NCBI GenBank assembly: GCA_001643675.2
Contig: LSRY02000060.1
Span: 242,501 to 306,500, forward strand
Direction of reading: 5' to 3'
DNA from: Monocercomonoides exilis
Lineage: Eukaryota > Preaxostyla > Oxymonadida > Polymastigidae
Length of the DNA stretch: 64,000 nucleotides
Shown: positions 1 to 11,573 of the stretch, piece by piece
Layout of the letters: every line of letters begins with the position of its first letter
Numbering within the stretch: position 1 is the stretch's first letter
The notes under the pieces: model-generated
What the model saw: the letters and a program-made list of their open reading frames with translations, nothing else
Databases searched by the model: none
Told to the model about the DNA's origin: nothing
Translations under genes and position numbers: made by a program

Positions 1-1260
1 TCCACAAGAGGCGGAGGAAATATGCAATGAATATCGCTGAATGTATTGTGCTCCAGACAACATTAACGCAATGTTCTACAGAAAATGCAAGTTCAGATGG
101 TTGCGGTGGTGAAGGAATTCAGTTTGAAAATATCAATACACATCCAGTGGTTTATGATTGCTCCTTTCAAAATTACTCTTTCGGCAACGACGGAGGGGCA
201 ATTGATCTGCGTGCAAAGAGAACTGAGAGGCAGTAGAAATGTGTTATTAATCAGTTTATTTTTCAACTGCAGTGCGCTTAACTCTTCAGGTTCTGAAGGT
301 GGTGCAATTGAGCATTGGCTTTCAATGGACAAAGTCTTAATGAATAACTGCCTATTCTACAACTGCTTTTCGATGACAGCAGGAGGTGCTGTTGGCTCAC
401 AAATAGATGTTGTTTATTGAGGAATTTTTGTTTTTCTGTTGTTTTTTCCACTAAAGTTCATGTGTGAAAGGTGGACATGACATTCTTTTTCAAGACTTTT
501 CATCAAACAACATTCACATAAGATGTTATTCAAACAGACAAACACCGAACAGAGTTAGCTCAAAATGCAACTCTGTTGTTGATAAAAGTGAATAGCTTGA
601 TAACGTTGGTGGACGAATCAGATTTGTTTTTTTAACTGAAGCAAAACCAAATTCCAAATGTGCTTTTTCATGTCAGATCAATGAAAGCTATCAGTGTTAT
701 TCTATCAGCCATTGTTTTACTCAACTTAATCCAGGTTGTGCAAATGAAGTCCAGATATAAGCAAAAACAACGACAGGAATAAGAAGTGTGGACTTCGATA
801 TAAACGCTTATGTGATATATGGACAAAGTGGCGTGAGTGCAATTGTCCAAACAAAAATTGAAGCAGCTAATGTTTCTTATATTTCAGTCTTAACAGGAGC
901 TTGCTCTTGTGCATTGCTTAGAAGAAGTGAATTTTTATGACTCACGAATATTTGTGGAGAATGGAACTTATTATGTTGGAACAGCAGGCAGCACAACTCT
1001 TTTCTCACTAAGTCTCCAGTTTTCTGCGAACCCTCCATGAAAGTTCCATTTGCTACGGCTCCATTATAATTTGCTCATGTTCTCCAGTTAAACTCCAACA
1101 ATGTGCAATTCGTTGCAGATAGAATTACTAAGGATAACGGTCATTTTTATAATTTCACATCATCTGGGTCTGCTTTCTCTTGCTGTTGTCTTATCTTCCC
1201 TTTCAGTTCCATGACTAATGATGCCATCTCTTCTCCTGATCTCTTTCAGTGAAAATTGAA
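1..1260 (+). pseudogene. Remnant of beta-helix (GGAI-repeat) surface protein
   Basis: Not intact. Frame 3 over 27-236 and frame 1 over 238-417 both read Cys/Asn/Ser-rich repeats with the motif G(G/S)(E/D)GGAI (GNDGGAID, GSEGGAIE, AGGAVGS), as in right-handed parallel beta-helix surface proteins (Pmp-like families) of metamonads. Frame 2 continues from about 455 to 930 with GGHDILFQDFS and NVSYISVLTGACSCALL, crossing in-frame stops near 591 and 757, and frame 3 resumes near 930 with DSRIFVENGTYYVGTAGS. At least three frame changes plus stops make this a decayed or badly sequenced gene whose 5' end is off the window. Function is inferred from repeat style only. Confidence 0.5.
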
Positions 1261-2390
1261 TGATAAATCAAATTCCTGTCAATCTGACAGAAAAACAATT
1301 TTCAAACAACCATCATCATCTTCTTCTTTTCTTCTTCTTCTTCTTCTTCCTTTTCTTCTTCCACTTCTTTTTGTGATTATTGCGATTCTTGCGATTCTGC
1401 TTCATCATCATCATCATCTTCTTCTTCAAACAACAGATCTTTAGAGAATACAAGAGCAGGCTATTTGTCTAACAATATTTTGATAGAGAATCTGTTAGAG
1501 TTGGCGTTTGAATGCATGAATAAGGTCAAATTGAATGAAAATCAGCTAAGTCACGAAGTTTTCACAGAAAATGGAAATTTTTCAAGTCAATTGACTCCTC
1601 AAACAACATCTGAAACATCATTTTTATCTGAAAAGCCACAAAACACTTCCTCCTCCTCCTTCTCTTCTTCTTCTTCTTCCTCCTCTTCTCCTCTTTTCAT
1701 AGGCTCACTCCTTCCTCGCCCTCTCAGTTTCAATCTCGCTCAATCTCTTTCTCTTCTCGCCTGGTCTGTTTTGTGTGGCCTTCTTTCCCTGTTCAGAGAC
1801 TGCCATCCGACTCAGCTGAATAAAAAAGTTTCTTTTGGTGTGAATGTGCTAGCTCAGCAGAATAAGGATGATTTGAATAACAACAATGATCATTATAATA
1901 ATAATGACAATTGAAATTATAAAAAAAAAATAATAATTCTTCAAATTCTTCTTCTTCTTCTTCTCGTAAGAACAATCTTTCTGCGGATTATTTGCTGAGA
2001 AATGGAGCAGAAACAGTTCCGCTGGATGTTTTGACTGAAATAGAGGAAGAAAATAATTATTCTTCATCATCAACATCTTCTTCTTTCTCTTCTCCTTCTC
2101 CTTCTCCTTCTCCTTCTCCTTCTCCTTCTTCTTCTTCTTCTTCGTTTTCTTCGCCTCTTCTTCTGTTCATCCATCTCCTCTTAGAACTGTACCACTCTCT
2201 CGACCCTTTCTTATCTGTCCCACATTCTCTTCCTCCAACAATGCCCTCCCCCTCCCCATCTCTTCTCCTCCAGCTCCTTTCCCCCCAACAAGCCGCTCTA
2301 CCTTCTCTTCATACGAAGCCTTTATTTACAACTGATGCTGCTTCTATCAAACAAGAATCATTTGCTCCTTCACAATCACATCATTGAGCA
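1256..2390 (+). pseudogene. Ser-rich low-complexity coding remnant, possible membrane segment
   Basis: A Leu/Ile-rich stretch near 1320-1400 (PFLLPLLFVIIAILAIL in the frame of 1256) would be a transmembrane helix if it is the C-terminal part of the upstream surface protein. The alternative frame gives Ser/Cys-rich sequence running into LSNNILIENLLELAFECMN (1465-1914). That frame ends at an A10 run near 1920, after which NNLSADYLLRNGAETVPLDV continues in another frame to 2387. TTC/TCT/CCT codon repeats encode poly-Ser and Ser-Pro tracts. No family recognised. It may be the cytoplasmic tail of the surface protein or a separate gene. Confidence 0.35.
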
Positions 2391-3420
2391 GCGCCTTCTG
2401 CTCAATTATCATGTGCTCATGCGCTTTCGATAGCTCCATCAGCATGTTCGTTTCCTTCTCCATCTTGTTTATCTTCCACAGCACAGTTGCATCTGCTCTT
2501 CCACCACCACTCTGACTGCCTCCGCCACCTCCATTTACACAAACGCCTTTCTTCTCCAATCTCTTGCTGATCCCAGATCTCGTTCCCCCACTTCCACAGC
2601 CTCCTCCCACACCACCGTTTGCTTCTTCCACAACATTCACAGTACTTCTTTCTTTCACAACAACTCCCTTCCTGCTTGTGCATGGACCAAGCACCACAAC
2701 ACTTCCATATTTGATGATTTCTGTTAACCTCTCTAGGAACTTTTCACGTAGCCCTAATGGCAGAATCAATGACTCCGAAGACGGAACCATCCCGCACTAT
2801 GCAGAGGCCAGTAAAAAAAATGGCAGCATGCATCGCCAAACCATTTGTATCTGTTTGCTAACAACACTCACCACTCCTCCTTGCTAAGCTCTATCTTCTT
2901 CATTATCTCCACCAGCTGCTCCATCAGCTCCTTCACCTCTGCATTGGGTCTCTCCCTCAGCTCCAGAATCTTCCTTGCCAGTTCCACCACCATCTCCTCA
3001 ATCTTCCACACTTCATTCTCTGCAACTCCTCGTATTATCACTTCGTTGTCTGTCTTCACTGTCACGCTCCTCGACTGCGCAGATCGGAACACCAGTTGCG
3101 CTGTGGAAGGTTGTAACTCAGAAGGATTGAACGGAATGCAGATCAAATGGAACGCGTTCACTCCGTTCGATATTAAGATCCACTTTCTCCTTAACAACGA
3201 ACCCACCAACGTTACAAGGAAAAGATGCAGATTCACCAGCAAAACTGAAATCGTCACCGAAAGTGCTGCAACATACGCCCCACAGTTTCAGCAGTACGCA
3301 TGGGAACAACGGAATGAACTGATCAATTGCCCCAGTCACTTTCTTATCTTCGCTTCTTTGCCTTCGGAATGGAAAGGCTGATCTGTATTCAGCATGAACA
3401 AAAAAAGATATGAAAGTCAT
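2347..3420 (-). pseudogene. Unrecognised minus-strand gene with a possible intron
   Basis: Three overlapping minus-strand frames read like protein: 3420-3118 (CSTFGDDFSFAGESASF), 3257-2868 ending in a charged helical stretch (KIEEMVVELARKILELRER, then ELMEQLVEIMKKIELS), and 2790-2347 with a Gly-rich linker followed by another helix (KAHEHMIIEQKALLNDVIV). Between the second and third lies a GTGAGT...TTTTTTTTACTGG...CATAG interval (2871-2797, 75 nt) that looks like a spliceosomal intron, although joining at exactly those sites leaves the frame one base out. A further shift lies near 3120-3180. No homologue recognised; possible coiled-coil protein. Confidence 0.35.
2797..2871 (-). other. Candidate 75-nt intron
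   Basis: Minus strand: donor GTGAGTGTTG, a T8 tract, acceptor TCTGCATAG. It separates two coding-like stretches of the same gene remnant. The reading phase does not match exactly across the junction, so either an indel is present or the sites differ slightly. Confidence 0.3.
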
Positions 3421-5593
3421 TTCAGAATCTTTTCATATAGCAAAATATGATATTTCAAATAACACCAAGTTGTATTTTGGAGGATTCGTAACGTGATGGA
3501 TAAAGTCGATATCAATAAAACCATTAGGCAAAAAATTTGAATGCTCGTTCTCCATGGAAAATTTGTTAAACAAAACTACGTATTGTTGGATTTTATTTCT
3601 TGTCTGTGAAAAGCTCCAAATCCTGTATCTTGTGTCTTATTACTGATAGAACGGTTCAAAAATTAGTTGTATTTCCTTTTTTATCAACATTTTGTTCAAT
3701 AAGACTTTGAACAAATTTTCACATTCAGCTCAGATTATTCAAACGACCATACGATCCACATATAGTAATTTGTTTGCTACGTGAAGAGATATAACAGCAG
3801 AAGAAATTCATTTATTCAAAAAAAAAACAAAAAAACAAAAAATCGCTTGTGAATAAATGCCTCTTTTCTTCTTTATCCAGTGGAAAATCATTTCCATGGA
3901 AATTATCTGTTCATTTTCGGATCAAATTTGTTGTGGTTTAATGGAAACCAACTTTATAAATCGAACAACAATGCTGCTTTACTCCTCTCAATCATCGGAA
4001 TTTGTCAATTTTTCAAACATTAAAAGGCGTAGAATGTCATTTGTTTCATTGAAGGGACAGCTTCGATTTATTAATAATTGTTTTCGCTGATTGCGTTCAT
4101 TGTTTACAGGAAAAGAAAGTCACAAAACATTTTCAAATTATTTTTCTCCATTGAAATTTTTTATATTTTGAACATTGACAATCATTTGTTGTCACAGAAA
4201 TATTTTGATAATCATAATAAACTTGTGATATAATATTTAATAATTTTTATTTTCAAGGTTGGAATAAAATTTCAATAAACGATTCGCTTCACATTATTGA
4301 ATGGTGAACATTTTGAAAAGTGTGAAGACAATAAATGAGTATATTTTCTACAAATTTCAAATAATTTTTGAACATCACATTTTTTATGCGAAAAATGAAG
4401 ATCTTCCCACAATTTTTATTTTACTTGAAATTTGTTCGTGAAACTTAAAATAACTGCCTTATTTTCAATTTTTCTGAAAAATTTCAAAATATCTTGATTA
4501 TTTCAAAATAACATATACGAATTTCAAATTTTTTCAAAAATTTCACAATTACACAAAAATTGTGCAATTCATCTATTATTATTTATATGGGGTGCATATT
4601 TTATCTTGACCTCAAATTTTTATCTCAACACTATTATTTTGAAACTTATTATTGCTTTTTCGATTTGAGAAAAGGCTAAAAACAAAAACAAAATAAATAG
4701 ACTTCTTGATATTTTTGTTTTTCAGAATTCTGTAGAAAAAAATTTTTTATTTTTTATTTTCAAAAAATTATTTTAATTTTCATTATTTTAGTACCCAGAT
4801 CAAAGACTTGCTGGCTGTGAAGCCAATATTTCATACTGAACGTTTTAAGCCACAGCATCAGCATTCCACATTCCAATATTATTATCTTAACTTGTTTTTA
4901 ACTTTTTCAATTTAATTTTTGACCTTTTTTTCTCATTTCACTGTTTTTGCTTAAAACACTATTTTTTATATAAACAAGTGATTGTGTCATATTTTATTAA
5001 AAAGAAAAAAATATACGAAGTATTTGTTATCGATTATTGGTTTTTAGCATTAAAATGAAAAGGATCTTTTCAAGAATTTTAACTGAAAAGCATGTACATA
5101 TGATTTTTTTGCAATTCAAATTACCAAACATTCACATATAAATTATCGTTTTAACACACAAGAATCTTTTTATTATAATAATGTTTATTTATCATTTCAA
5201 TAAATTTCAAAACAAATTCATATGTGTTTTTAAAATCGTGTTTTTTGAAAAAATGTGTGAAATGAGAAAAAATGTTAAAAAAAACAAGTTGAGAAAGTTT
5301 GAAACAACTAAATCATATAAAAAAGAAACGATGTATTATGATATGAAAGCTTAAAACTTCTGATAAAAAATATTCGCTGAAAAAGCAGCAAGTCAATGAT
5401 CAAAACATAAAATTATTATTATCCTCGATCTTTTTTTTCATATGAAATACTGAAAAAAGAAAAGAATTAGGAAATTAAAACCTTTAAAACATTTCTGGTT
5501 ATTTTTTATTTTAAACAGGCTTGTGTAAAGCTAAAAGCATGGCAAAAAAGAAAAATGTCTGGATTAAGAAAAAATGTTTAGATAAAATTATAG

Positions 5594-5654
<61 letters not shown>

Positions 5655-6690
5655 ACAAAATAAAGCGCCTGCGACATAATAAATTGGAGAACAATTAGTC
5701 GGTTGAGCAGACAATCTTATATCGAAAAGTTATTTGAAGTTAAAAATCACATTATTTTGAATAAAATAGCATTTTTCCCATTTTTTACTAATATTTCCAT
5801 GTTAAATTTTCTGATCATTGTTTTTTAATATTAAAACAAAAATTGATTAGCTAAGTGAAAAAATAAATTTGTGATATTAACGAATGAATGCTAAATTATA
5901 TGTGTGTGATTTTTTATGAGATCATAAAATCGTTGCATCGTTGATCTTTCATGAGTAATTTTTATGTTGTTTTAAAATTTCATAAAAAAATATATTTTAA
6001 AATCTGAAGAGAGATCGTTGAAAAACTTGAAAACATTCAATCGATCGATGACATTAAAAAAAAAATTGTGATTGAAAAAATATGATGGTATGTTTGTCAG
6101 CTCAATTATCTTTTTTCCTTGAAAGTTTATGTGTCGGATAAGAAAAAAGAAAATGAACATTTTCTGAGGGATAGTGGTTATTATTTTTCACCGTAACATT
6201 GTCAGAGACAGCGAGGAGGTGGTAGTGGAATTGTGCGAGATGATTTTTTTTGTAAAGCACCTTGAAAGGAAATGAAACAATTTGGTTGTTAAAAGAAAAA
6301 ATTTCAATGTTTGTATTTTTAATCTTTCTTGATAGGCCTGGTTGACGGATTGAAAAATTGATGGATACGTCAGTCAGTGGAATATTTTCACGTCATTTGG
6401 CTTTTTTTCTCTCTTGATATTTGAGGCAATAAACACAAATTTTATAGAATAAAAATGTGTGGCTTCTTTCAATAATGATTAGTAATGAATATCATTTTTC
6501 CATTTAAGAAAAAACACTTAACCATAATTCTTATTACGCTCAATATGAGAAAAATAATTTTGCAATTTCACGCTTGCAGTATATGAACGCTGATTGATTT
6601 GCATATTATTGTATTTGCCTATTATCTATAAATGTTTTTCTTTTTGTGAATCCAGTGGAAATTTTCGAAAATAAACAAAAAGTGGAATAT
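3421..6690. other. AT-rich spacer without a supportable gene
   Basis: Very A/T-rich DNA with stops in all frames. The frame at 3857-4090 vaguely resembles a beta-helix fragment but is too short to call. It contains a (TA)n tract and nothing else recognisable. Confidence 0.6.
5597..5649. repeat. (TA)n microsatellite
   Basis: About 26 uninterrupted TA units inside the AT-rich spacer. The Tyr/Ile repeat frame that crosses it is a by-product of the repeat. Confidence 0.95.
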
Positions 6691-6739
6691 CTTATTATCC
6701 TTGATGAATATCGAGTTTATTCTACAAATTCATAAAGAA

Positions 6740-7400
6740 AGTTCACAGGATGAAGAAACTTGGAAGTGAAAACTGAGAATCAGATGATGAAACACTTGAT
6801 AATTGAAGGCATATTGAATTTTTTAATAAATAAAAAAAGCATTGACTAGGGAATAAAAAACAGAAAACTGCAAAAAAAATCCATTGAAGGCTTGCTGTCG
6901 TTATTTTTTTGGAGTGATTATTATTTTTCTTTCAGGATGCTGAAAGAGAGAAGGAATGGATGGCTTTGAAGAAGAAAAGCAAGGAAGGAATAAAAAGACG
7001 GACACATGAAATGAAAGATATTTCGAAGATACATTGAATTGGGCCTTGACGAAGAATTAGTTTTTGAGGAAAGATGTTTTTTTTGTGAAAGAGGGATAGC
7101 GAATATGGAAGAGACGGAATGAAAAAGTAATTTGCATCGCTTTCCAATTTTTTGCTGGCGAGGTGGATGATAGAGCTGAATGTTTGATGGATTTGGAGGA
7201 TATTATTTGCCAGAAGAAAAAGGGACAGAAGAAAAGAATTTCAATGTATTTCTCCGTTGATGTAAATTGACTCTCATCTTCTCAATCTTCAACAAATAAT
7301 AATCTCATTCAACACATTCATCATCATCATTGCCTTCTGGATCTTCTTTAAATATATCATCAACATTTCACATAACTTCTTCTTCTTCTTCTTTATCATC
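6740..7400 (-). repeat. Dispersed repeat copy 1
   Basis: By eye roughly 75-80% identical to 40750-41400 (for example GGATGGCTTTGAAGAAGAAA, then GATATTTCGAAGAT and ATCTCCGTTGATG occur in the same order), and therefore related to the reverse complement of 32850-33480. Like the 41-kb copy it is followed by a TCT/TCA codon-repeat stretch (7316-7491, poly-Ser in one frame, ending IELKNYLRNKLNGH and a stop), so repeat and Ser-rich gene end travel together. Confidence 0.55.
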
Positions 7401-7989
7401 ATCATCTTCTTCATCTTTTGTTAATTTGTTATGTCTGTTTTCAATTGAGTTAAAGAATTATCTCCGGAATAAATTGAACGGGCACTAACGATAGAATTTT
7501 TTTTGGTGATTTTTTTCTGAATTATTTGAGGAAGAAGAAGAAGAAGAAGAAGGAAGAGGAGAACAAGAAAAAGAAGAAGAACATGAAGTTGGTTGAGAGC
7601 TAGCCACCAACTGCGGAATGTGCTAAACAGAGCGAGAAAAAGAGAAATGCTACCAGGGAGAATCAAACGAGACAGGAGGAACTTCGTCCATGCCACATGA
7701 CTCAGAAAACCGCTTTGTATCTCTTTCAACTACCTTCTGCGTTCTGCAGCTTGTTATTTTAACATGGAACAATGAATGACTTTTATGCTTATGTGAGTGT
7801 CTGCCTCATTGTTACTTGCACAATCTTCACAATCCTTTCAAATGGCAAATGAATGTTCGACCTCTTCTTCTCCTTCTCATTCTCTCTCTGCATCGTCCAT
7901 CCCAGCTTCCACTTCTCCGCTTCAATTTCAATTATTCATTTTCTCTCTCAGTTGAATGTGCTCAAACGGATCAGTAGTATATATTATGC

Positions 7990-8031
7990 GAGTGATTAAA
8001 CCCACGTTTAAAAATGTGGCACAAATCACTC
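7990..8031. repeat. Imperfect hairpin GAGTGATT...AATCACTC
   Basis: Arms GAGTGATT and AATCACTC enclose a second inner pair CCAC/GTGG around an A/T loop. It could be a terminal hairpin of an unidentified element or a regulatory structure. Confidence 0.45.
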
Positions 8032-8230
8032 ACATTATGGCTCCAAATTTCATCTCATTAGAAAATTTAAAAATTTCAACTTAAATTAATCATAAATATT
8101 TGAAAAATGAGGTATTTTTTCACATACTTTAGTGTGATCAAAATATTAACTGTTTAAATTATTTCAGTTCATTTAATTTCTATCTAAAATAAAAGCAAAT
8201 TTGAAACACGCATATTTATATTAAACTTTC

Positions 8231-8299
8231 ATAACTTAAGGGTAATACCATGGCCTTTCATAATTAAGGTCAAGGGTTCAATACCCGTTAGAGGCGACA
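8231..8299 (+). other. tRNA-like fragment (T-arm and anticodon-arm-like)
   Basis: AAGGGTTCAATACCCGT resembles a T-arm with the canonical GGTTCAA core. Upstream, GGCCTT...AAGGTC can pair as an anticodon-type stem, with CAT in an 8-nt loop. The 3' side TAGAGGCG has no complementary 5' acceptor strand upstream, so at best this is a truncated or tRNA-derived sequence. Confidence 0.25.
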
Positions 8300-8659
8300 A
8301 ATTTTCAAACATTTGTCAAATCAAATAAATCATGCCTCTTTGCGATATATGAGACAGAGTTGCTCATAGCTGCGCTGCAGTCAAATTCGCAGTGAATTTA
8401 GAACTCAAAATCAAAATCTAATTCACAATAATAAATGAAAAGTGCTTAATGAAAAGCGCTCAATGACAATCAAAATTAAACAAAAAAATAATTTAATCAA
8501 TCAATAATAATAATTATTGAAATCAAATCAATCACAAAGAAAATCCCAACTATTGAAAAATATCCAAAACTTTCAGTTCTACTAAAAAATTAAATAGGAC
8601 CCTTTTTCGTATTTATTTTTTAAATTTGAAATTTTTTAATTTCTATAAAATTAGGAATT

Positions 8660-9166
8660 ATGAGCAAACAAAATTTAAAAAATAAGAAATTGAAGCCGTC
8701 AGAAATACTTGCGAAAACATTATTTCGAATTAACGTTATTCCTGCTTTTGGAAGAGGATCTTATCAAAAAAATAAGAAACTATTGAAAGATTATGGAAAA
8801 CAACAGATTCAAGAACAAGAGTTTTTAAATGCAATAGACGAAAATATATATAAGTATGTACAACTCTCTAAAACACATGACGAACGAAAAGAATTGAGAA
8901 AACAGAAACTTTATTCTATTATTGAAGCTGCAAACACTTTCAAATTGAGACGTGAAAGAGCAAAAGAGCTTGATGATCAAATAGCAGTTCTCAAAAAAGA
9001 AAAAGCAAAATTATTAAATGATATTCCAGTATTAGCAGAAAAAATGGGACAAAATATTTTACTTCAGGCATTTTTATTGAAAAGTTATGCATTTTTCATT
9101 GACTATTTTATATCAAAAAACACAATAAAAATTGGTCTATTTTTTGACATTCGTAAAATGCAATAA
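8660..9166 (+). CDS. Maverick hypothetical protein, charged coiled coil
   Basis: 168 residues, Lys/Glu-rich; residues about 60-125 are predominantly helical and charged (FKLRRERAKELDDQIAVL), consistent with a coiled coil. No known domain recognised. It reads in the same direction as the following gene, polB and integrase and has the same A-rich codon use, so it is assigned to the Maverick replication module. The last ~40 residues (LLQAFLLKSYAFFIDYF...) differ in composition and may come from read-through into inserted or degenerate sequence between 9060 and 9340. Confidence 0.5.
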   Translation: MSKQNLKNKKLKPSEILAKTLFRINVIPAFGRGSYQKNKKLLKDYGKQQIQEQEFLNAIDENIYKYVQLSKTHDERKELRKQKLYSIIEAANTFKLRRERAKELDDQIAVLKKEKAKLLNDIPVLAEKMGQNILLQAFLLKSYAFFIDYFISKNTIKIGLFFDIRKMQ

Positions 9167-9426
9167 TACTTAATGGTTTGATTCCAACTGTGCCAGTTTC
9201 CGGATTTGAAAATCAAATTTATTATGAAATCTGATAAAGTTTAAAAATGTTATAAGGGAAACAATTTTTTTTATTTTTTGTGCATAAAAAGCTTGAAAGT
9301 CCGTATTTTCCCCCAAATGATGAGATATCATCAGATTAATAAAAAAATACATATGGAGGTGAATTCGTTAGTACTGGAGATGAGCAAGCTCGTGAAGCTT
9401 GTAAGGACTTTAAAGAATTCTAGGAA

Positions 9427-10004
9427 ATGAACACAGAAACTGAACAAGCTAAATTATTGGATGAGCAGTTACATGAGCTCAGAACAAATAATAAAATTGA
9501 TTTCGAAATGTTGAATAACGAAACACATGCTAAACTGTTTCCTGAATTGAAAAAATATCTTGAATCACTTGTTGATACAATTACGAAAGAAGATAAATAT
9601 GTGTTCACATTTAAAATTGGGAACAAGTGGAAATCCAAAAAACTGACTCCTGAATTGTATAAACAGTTACTGTCAAATTTTACTGAAAAGAATTTTATGA
9701 TAGACTTGTATGATGATAATCAGAATATCAATTTTTCTGATCCTGAAGAGAGTGAAATTCCTTCTTGGAGCTTATATTCTGCTATCCACATTATGAAGCT
9801 TGAAGATTTCATAAAACTTCATCCTTCATCTTAAATTGATAAACAGATTTATAAAGATAAAGGAGTACACTTCTTCGATTATGTGACTGTTGAATCAGTC
9901 AAAAAGCCTGTGATTGATTATCTTATCAGACTTCAAATTTTTGAAAAATTGACAGATAATAATTATAAAACTCGAAAAGAATTATTTGATTGCTGCTGTG
10001 TATA
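9427..10004 (+). pseudogene. Maverick hypothetical upstream of polB, cut by element A
   Basis: The frame runs from the ATG at 9427 through an in-frame TAA at 9832-9834 and continues with good coding character (KGVHFFDYVTVESVKKPVIDYL ... ELFDCCCVY) to the left end of element A. Upstream of 9427 the same frame is open back to about 9345 (YGGEFVSTGDEQAREACKDF) across a TAG at 9421, so the true start may be earlier. If element A is removed together with one TA, the frame ends at a TGA at 14472-14474, overlapping the polB start by 17 nt. No domain recognised. It could be a separate accessory protein or an N-terminal part of the polymerase reading frame. Confidence 0.5.
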
Positions 10005-10429
10005 TGGGTGATTTTTTTTGATATCATAAAAAATTCCGAGGTTTGATCAAAAATTTATTTCATTAAGGGTTGGTTAAAAAAAGAAAAATGAAAGAGGAAA
10101 TCATACAAAAATATTGCTTTGTATATAGTTGTTGTTATTTATAAATTAATTTTTATTTGTTTCTAATTGTTTTTGCTTCAAAATTTGAAGAAAATTCATT
10201 AAACATATCCAGAAAGTTACAAAACTCTGATAAACAGAATAAAACTATTAATTAACCGCAAATAAAATATGAATGCAACAATTTAGATAAAGTATTCAAT
10301 AAATTTCTTTTGAAAAATTTGTAGAAAAGTGTTATTGAAAATGAAAAAAGAATTGATTGGTTGAAATCAACAAATAATAGAAAAAATCAATAAATTTTTG
10401 ACAATAAATTATTTTCATGGTTGACTCAC

Positions 10430-10790
10430 CCACGTTCGCTTCTCTTTCAACTGTTTCGTTATCTTTCTCTTCCGAATAATGTAAAATTTATGTAATTTAC
10501 TCAATTCCACCCTCATCATCAAAAAACTTCTTATTCCAAAAATATCATCTCCAATTCACTTCCAAATCCCTTCATCCTGGGCACTTTCCATATGAATTTG
10601 CTGGCTCAACTCCATGGTCACCCTGTACAACGAAATATAAACATTTCATTCATTTTCATTCTTTTCCACCTCCTGCCCTGAAAACAACACAAAAACAGTC
10701 AACAGATAAATATTCATATAAAGAAAATAAATAAAGACCAAACAGCTCCTCTCCTGTTTTTTGCTAAACACACTCATCTCCACAGCTATC
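10430..10790 (+). repeat. Dispersed repeat copy 2 (inside element A)
   Basis: Same order and orientation of sequence blocks as 33420-33785: AATTTATG, CTCAATTCCACCCTCATCAT, then GGTCA near the middle, AACAACACAAAAA and TAATATTCATAT-like blocks. This links element A to the inverted-repeat arms inside element B. Confidence 0.65.
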
Positions 10791-11573
10791 ATCATTCAAA
10801 AAATCAATCTCATCATTTCAGTCTCAACATGGTTGAATACAGCTTGGAATGCATCTCCACAAAATACATTGTACATCTCACTGGAGGGTCATTTCAGCCC
10901 GTACACATTGTGGTGGGTGTCCAGAGGTGTTTTTTCTTTTCGGCTAAGATCATCTCCTTTAATAATATTCTCAACCATCCAAAACAGTATTTGATGCTTA
11001 TCTCATCAACACCAGGCACATGAGGGATGTGGGGCAGAGAAGAGATGGAAGAGGAATATTTGTGCAGAGGGTGGGAGTTGAGTGCTTTTGAGAATGCTAA
11101 TGTTTCGAGAGGGGTTTTTGATTGATTGAGATTTGGGGACAAAAAGGTGGGGAAGAGCAAGTGGAAATTCGGAGAAGAAAATGCAGCAAAAATATAGAGA
11201 AGTAGTTGGAGATGATGAAGAAGGTGATTATTGTTGATGGGAGAAATGGAATTTGAAAAGAAAGAAAAGAGGGCAAAAGCGGGAAAGAAGAAGAATATTC
11301 TGAAGTGTTCATTTGAAAAGGGGGTAACTTTTATGAGAGGAGAAGATATTTTGGAAGAGACGGGGAAAGATGAAGAAAAGGAGGGGATTGATATTTTCTG
11401 ATGATTTTGGGGGTTGAATGGAAGAGGGGAATGGAAAGGAATGGAAATTAAGAAAAATCAACATTTTCTATTTTTCAGGGGAAAGGAAAGGAAGTCACAG
11501 AAAGAAAGTGAATTGACTTTGGAAGTGTACAGCAAGATTGATTTCCACAATCTGTTTATCACAAATATTGTGA
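10790..11573 (+). pseudogene. Unrecognised coding remnant in element A
   Basis: The frame of 10829 reads MVEYSLECISTKYIVHLTG ... IISFNNILNHPKQYLMLISS and continues across in-frame TGA and TAG codons with protein-like sequence (FENANVSRGVFD, LRFGDKKVGKSKWKFGEENA) to about 11200. The rest to 11573 is purine-rich with no clear frame. No family recognised. Confidence 0.3.

Larger units (their letters stand above)
7740..8650. other. Spacer at the left edge of the Maverick
   Basis: No open frame of note. It holds an imperfect hairpin (7990-8031) and a tRNA-like segment (8231-8299). The Maverick terminal repeat should lie here or just left of 8660, but its end cannot be fixed because the partner end is outside the window. 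Confidence 0.4.

Noticed and set aside
5511-5714. Tyr/Ile repeat protein
   Set aside because: Produced by the (TA)n microsatellite.
7421-7729. Minus-strand 102-aa frame
   Set aside because: It is the antisense of a TCT/TCA codon repeat plus a short purine tract; no protein character outside the repeat.
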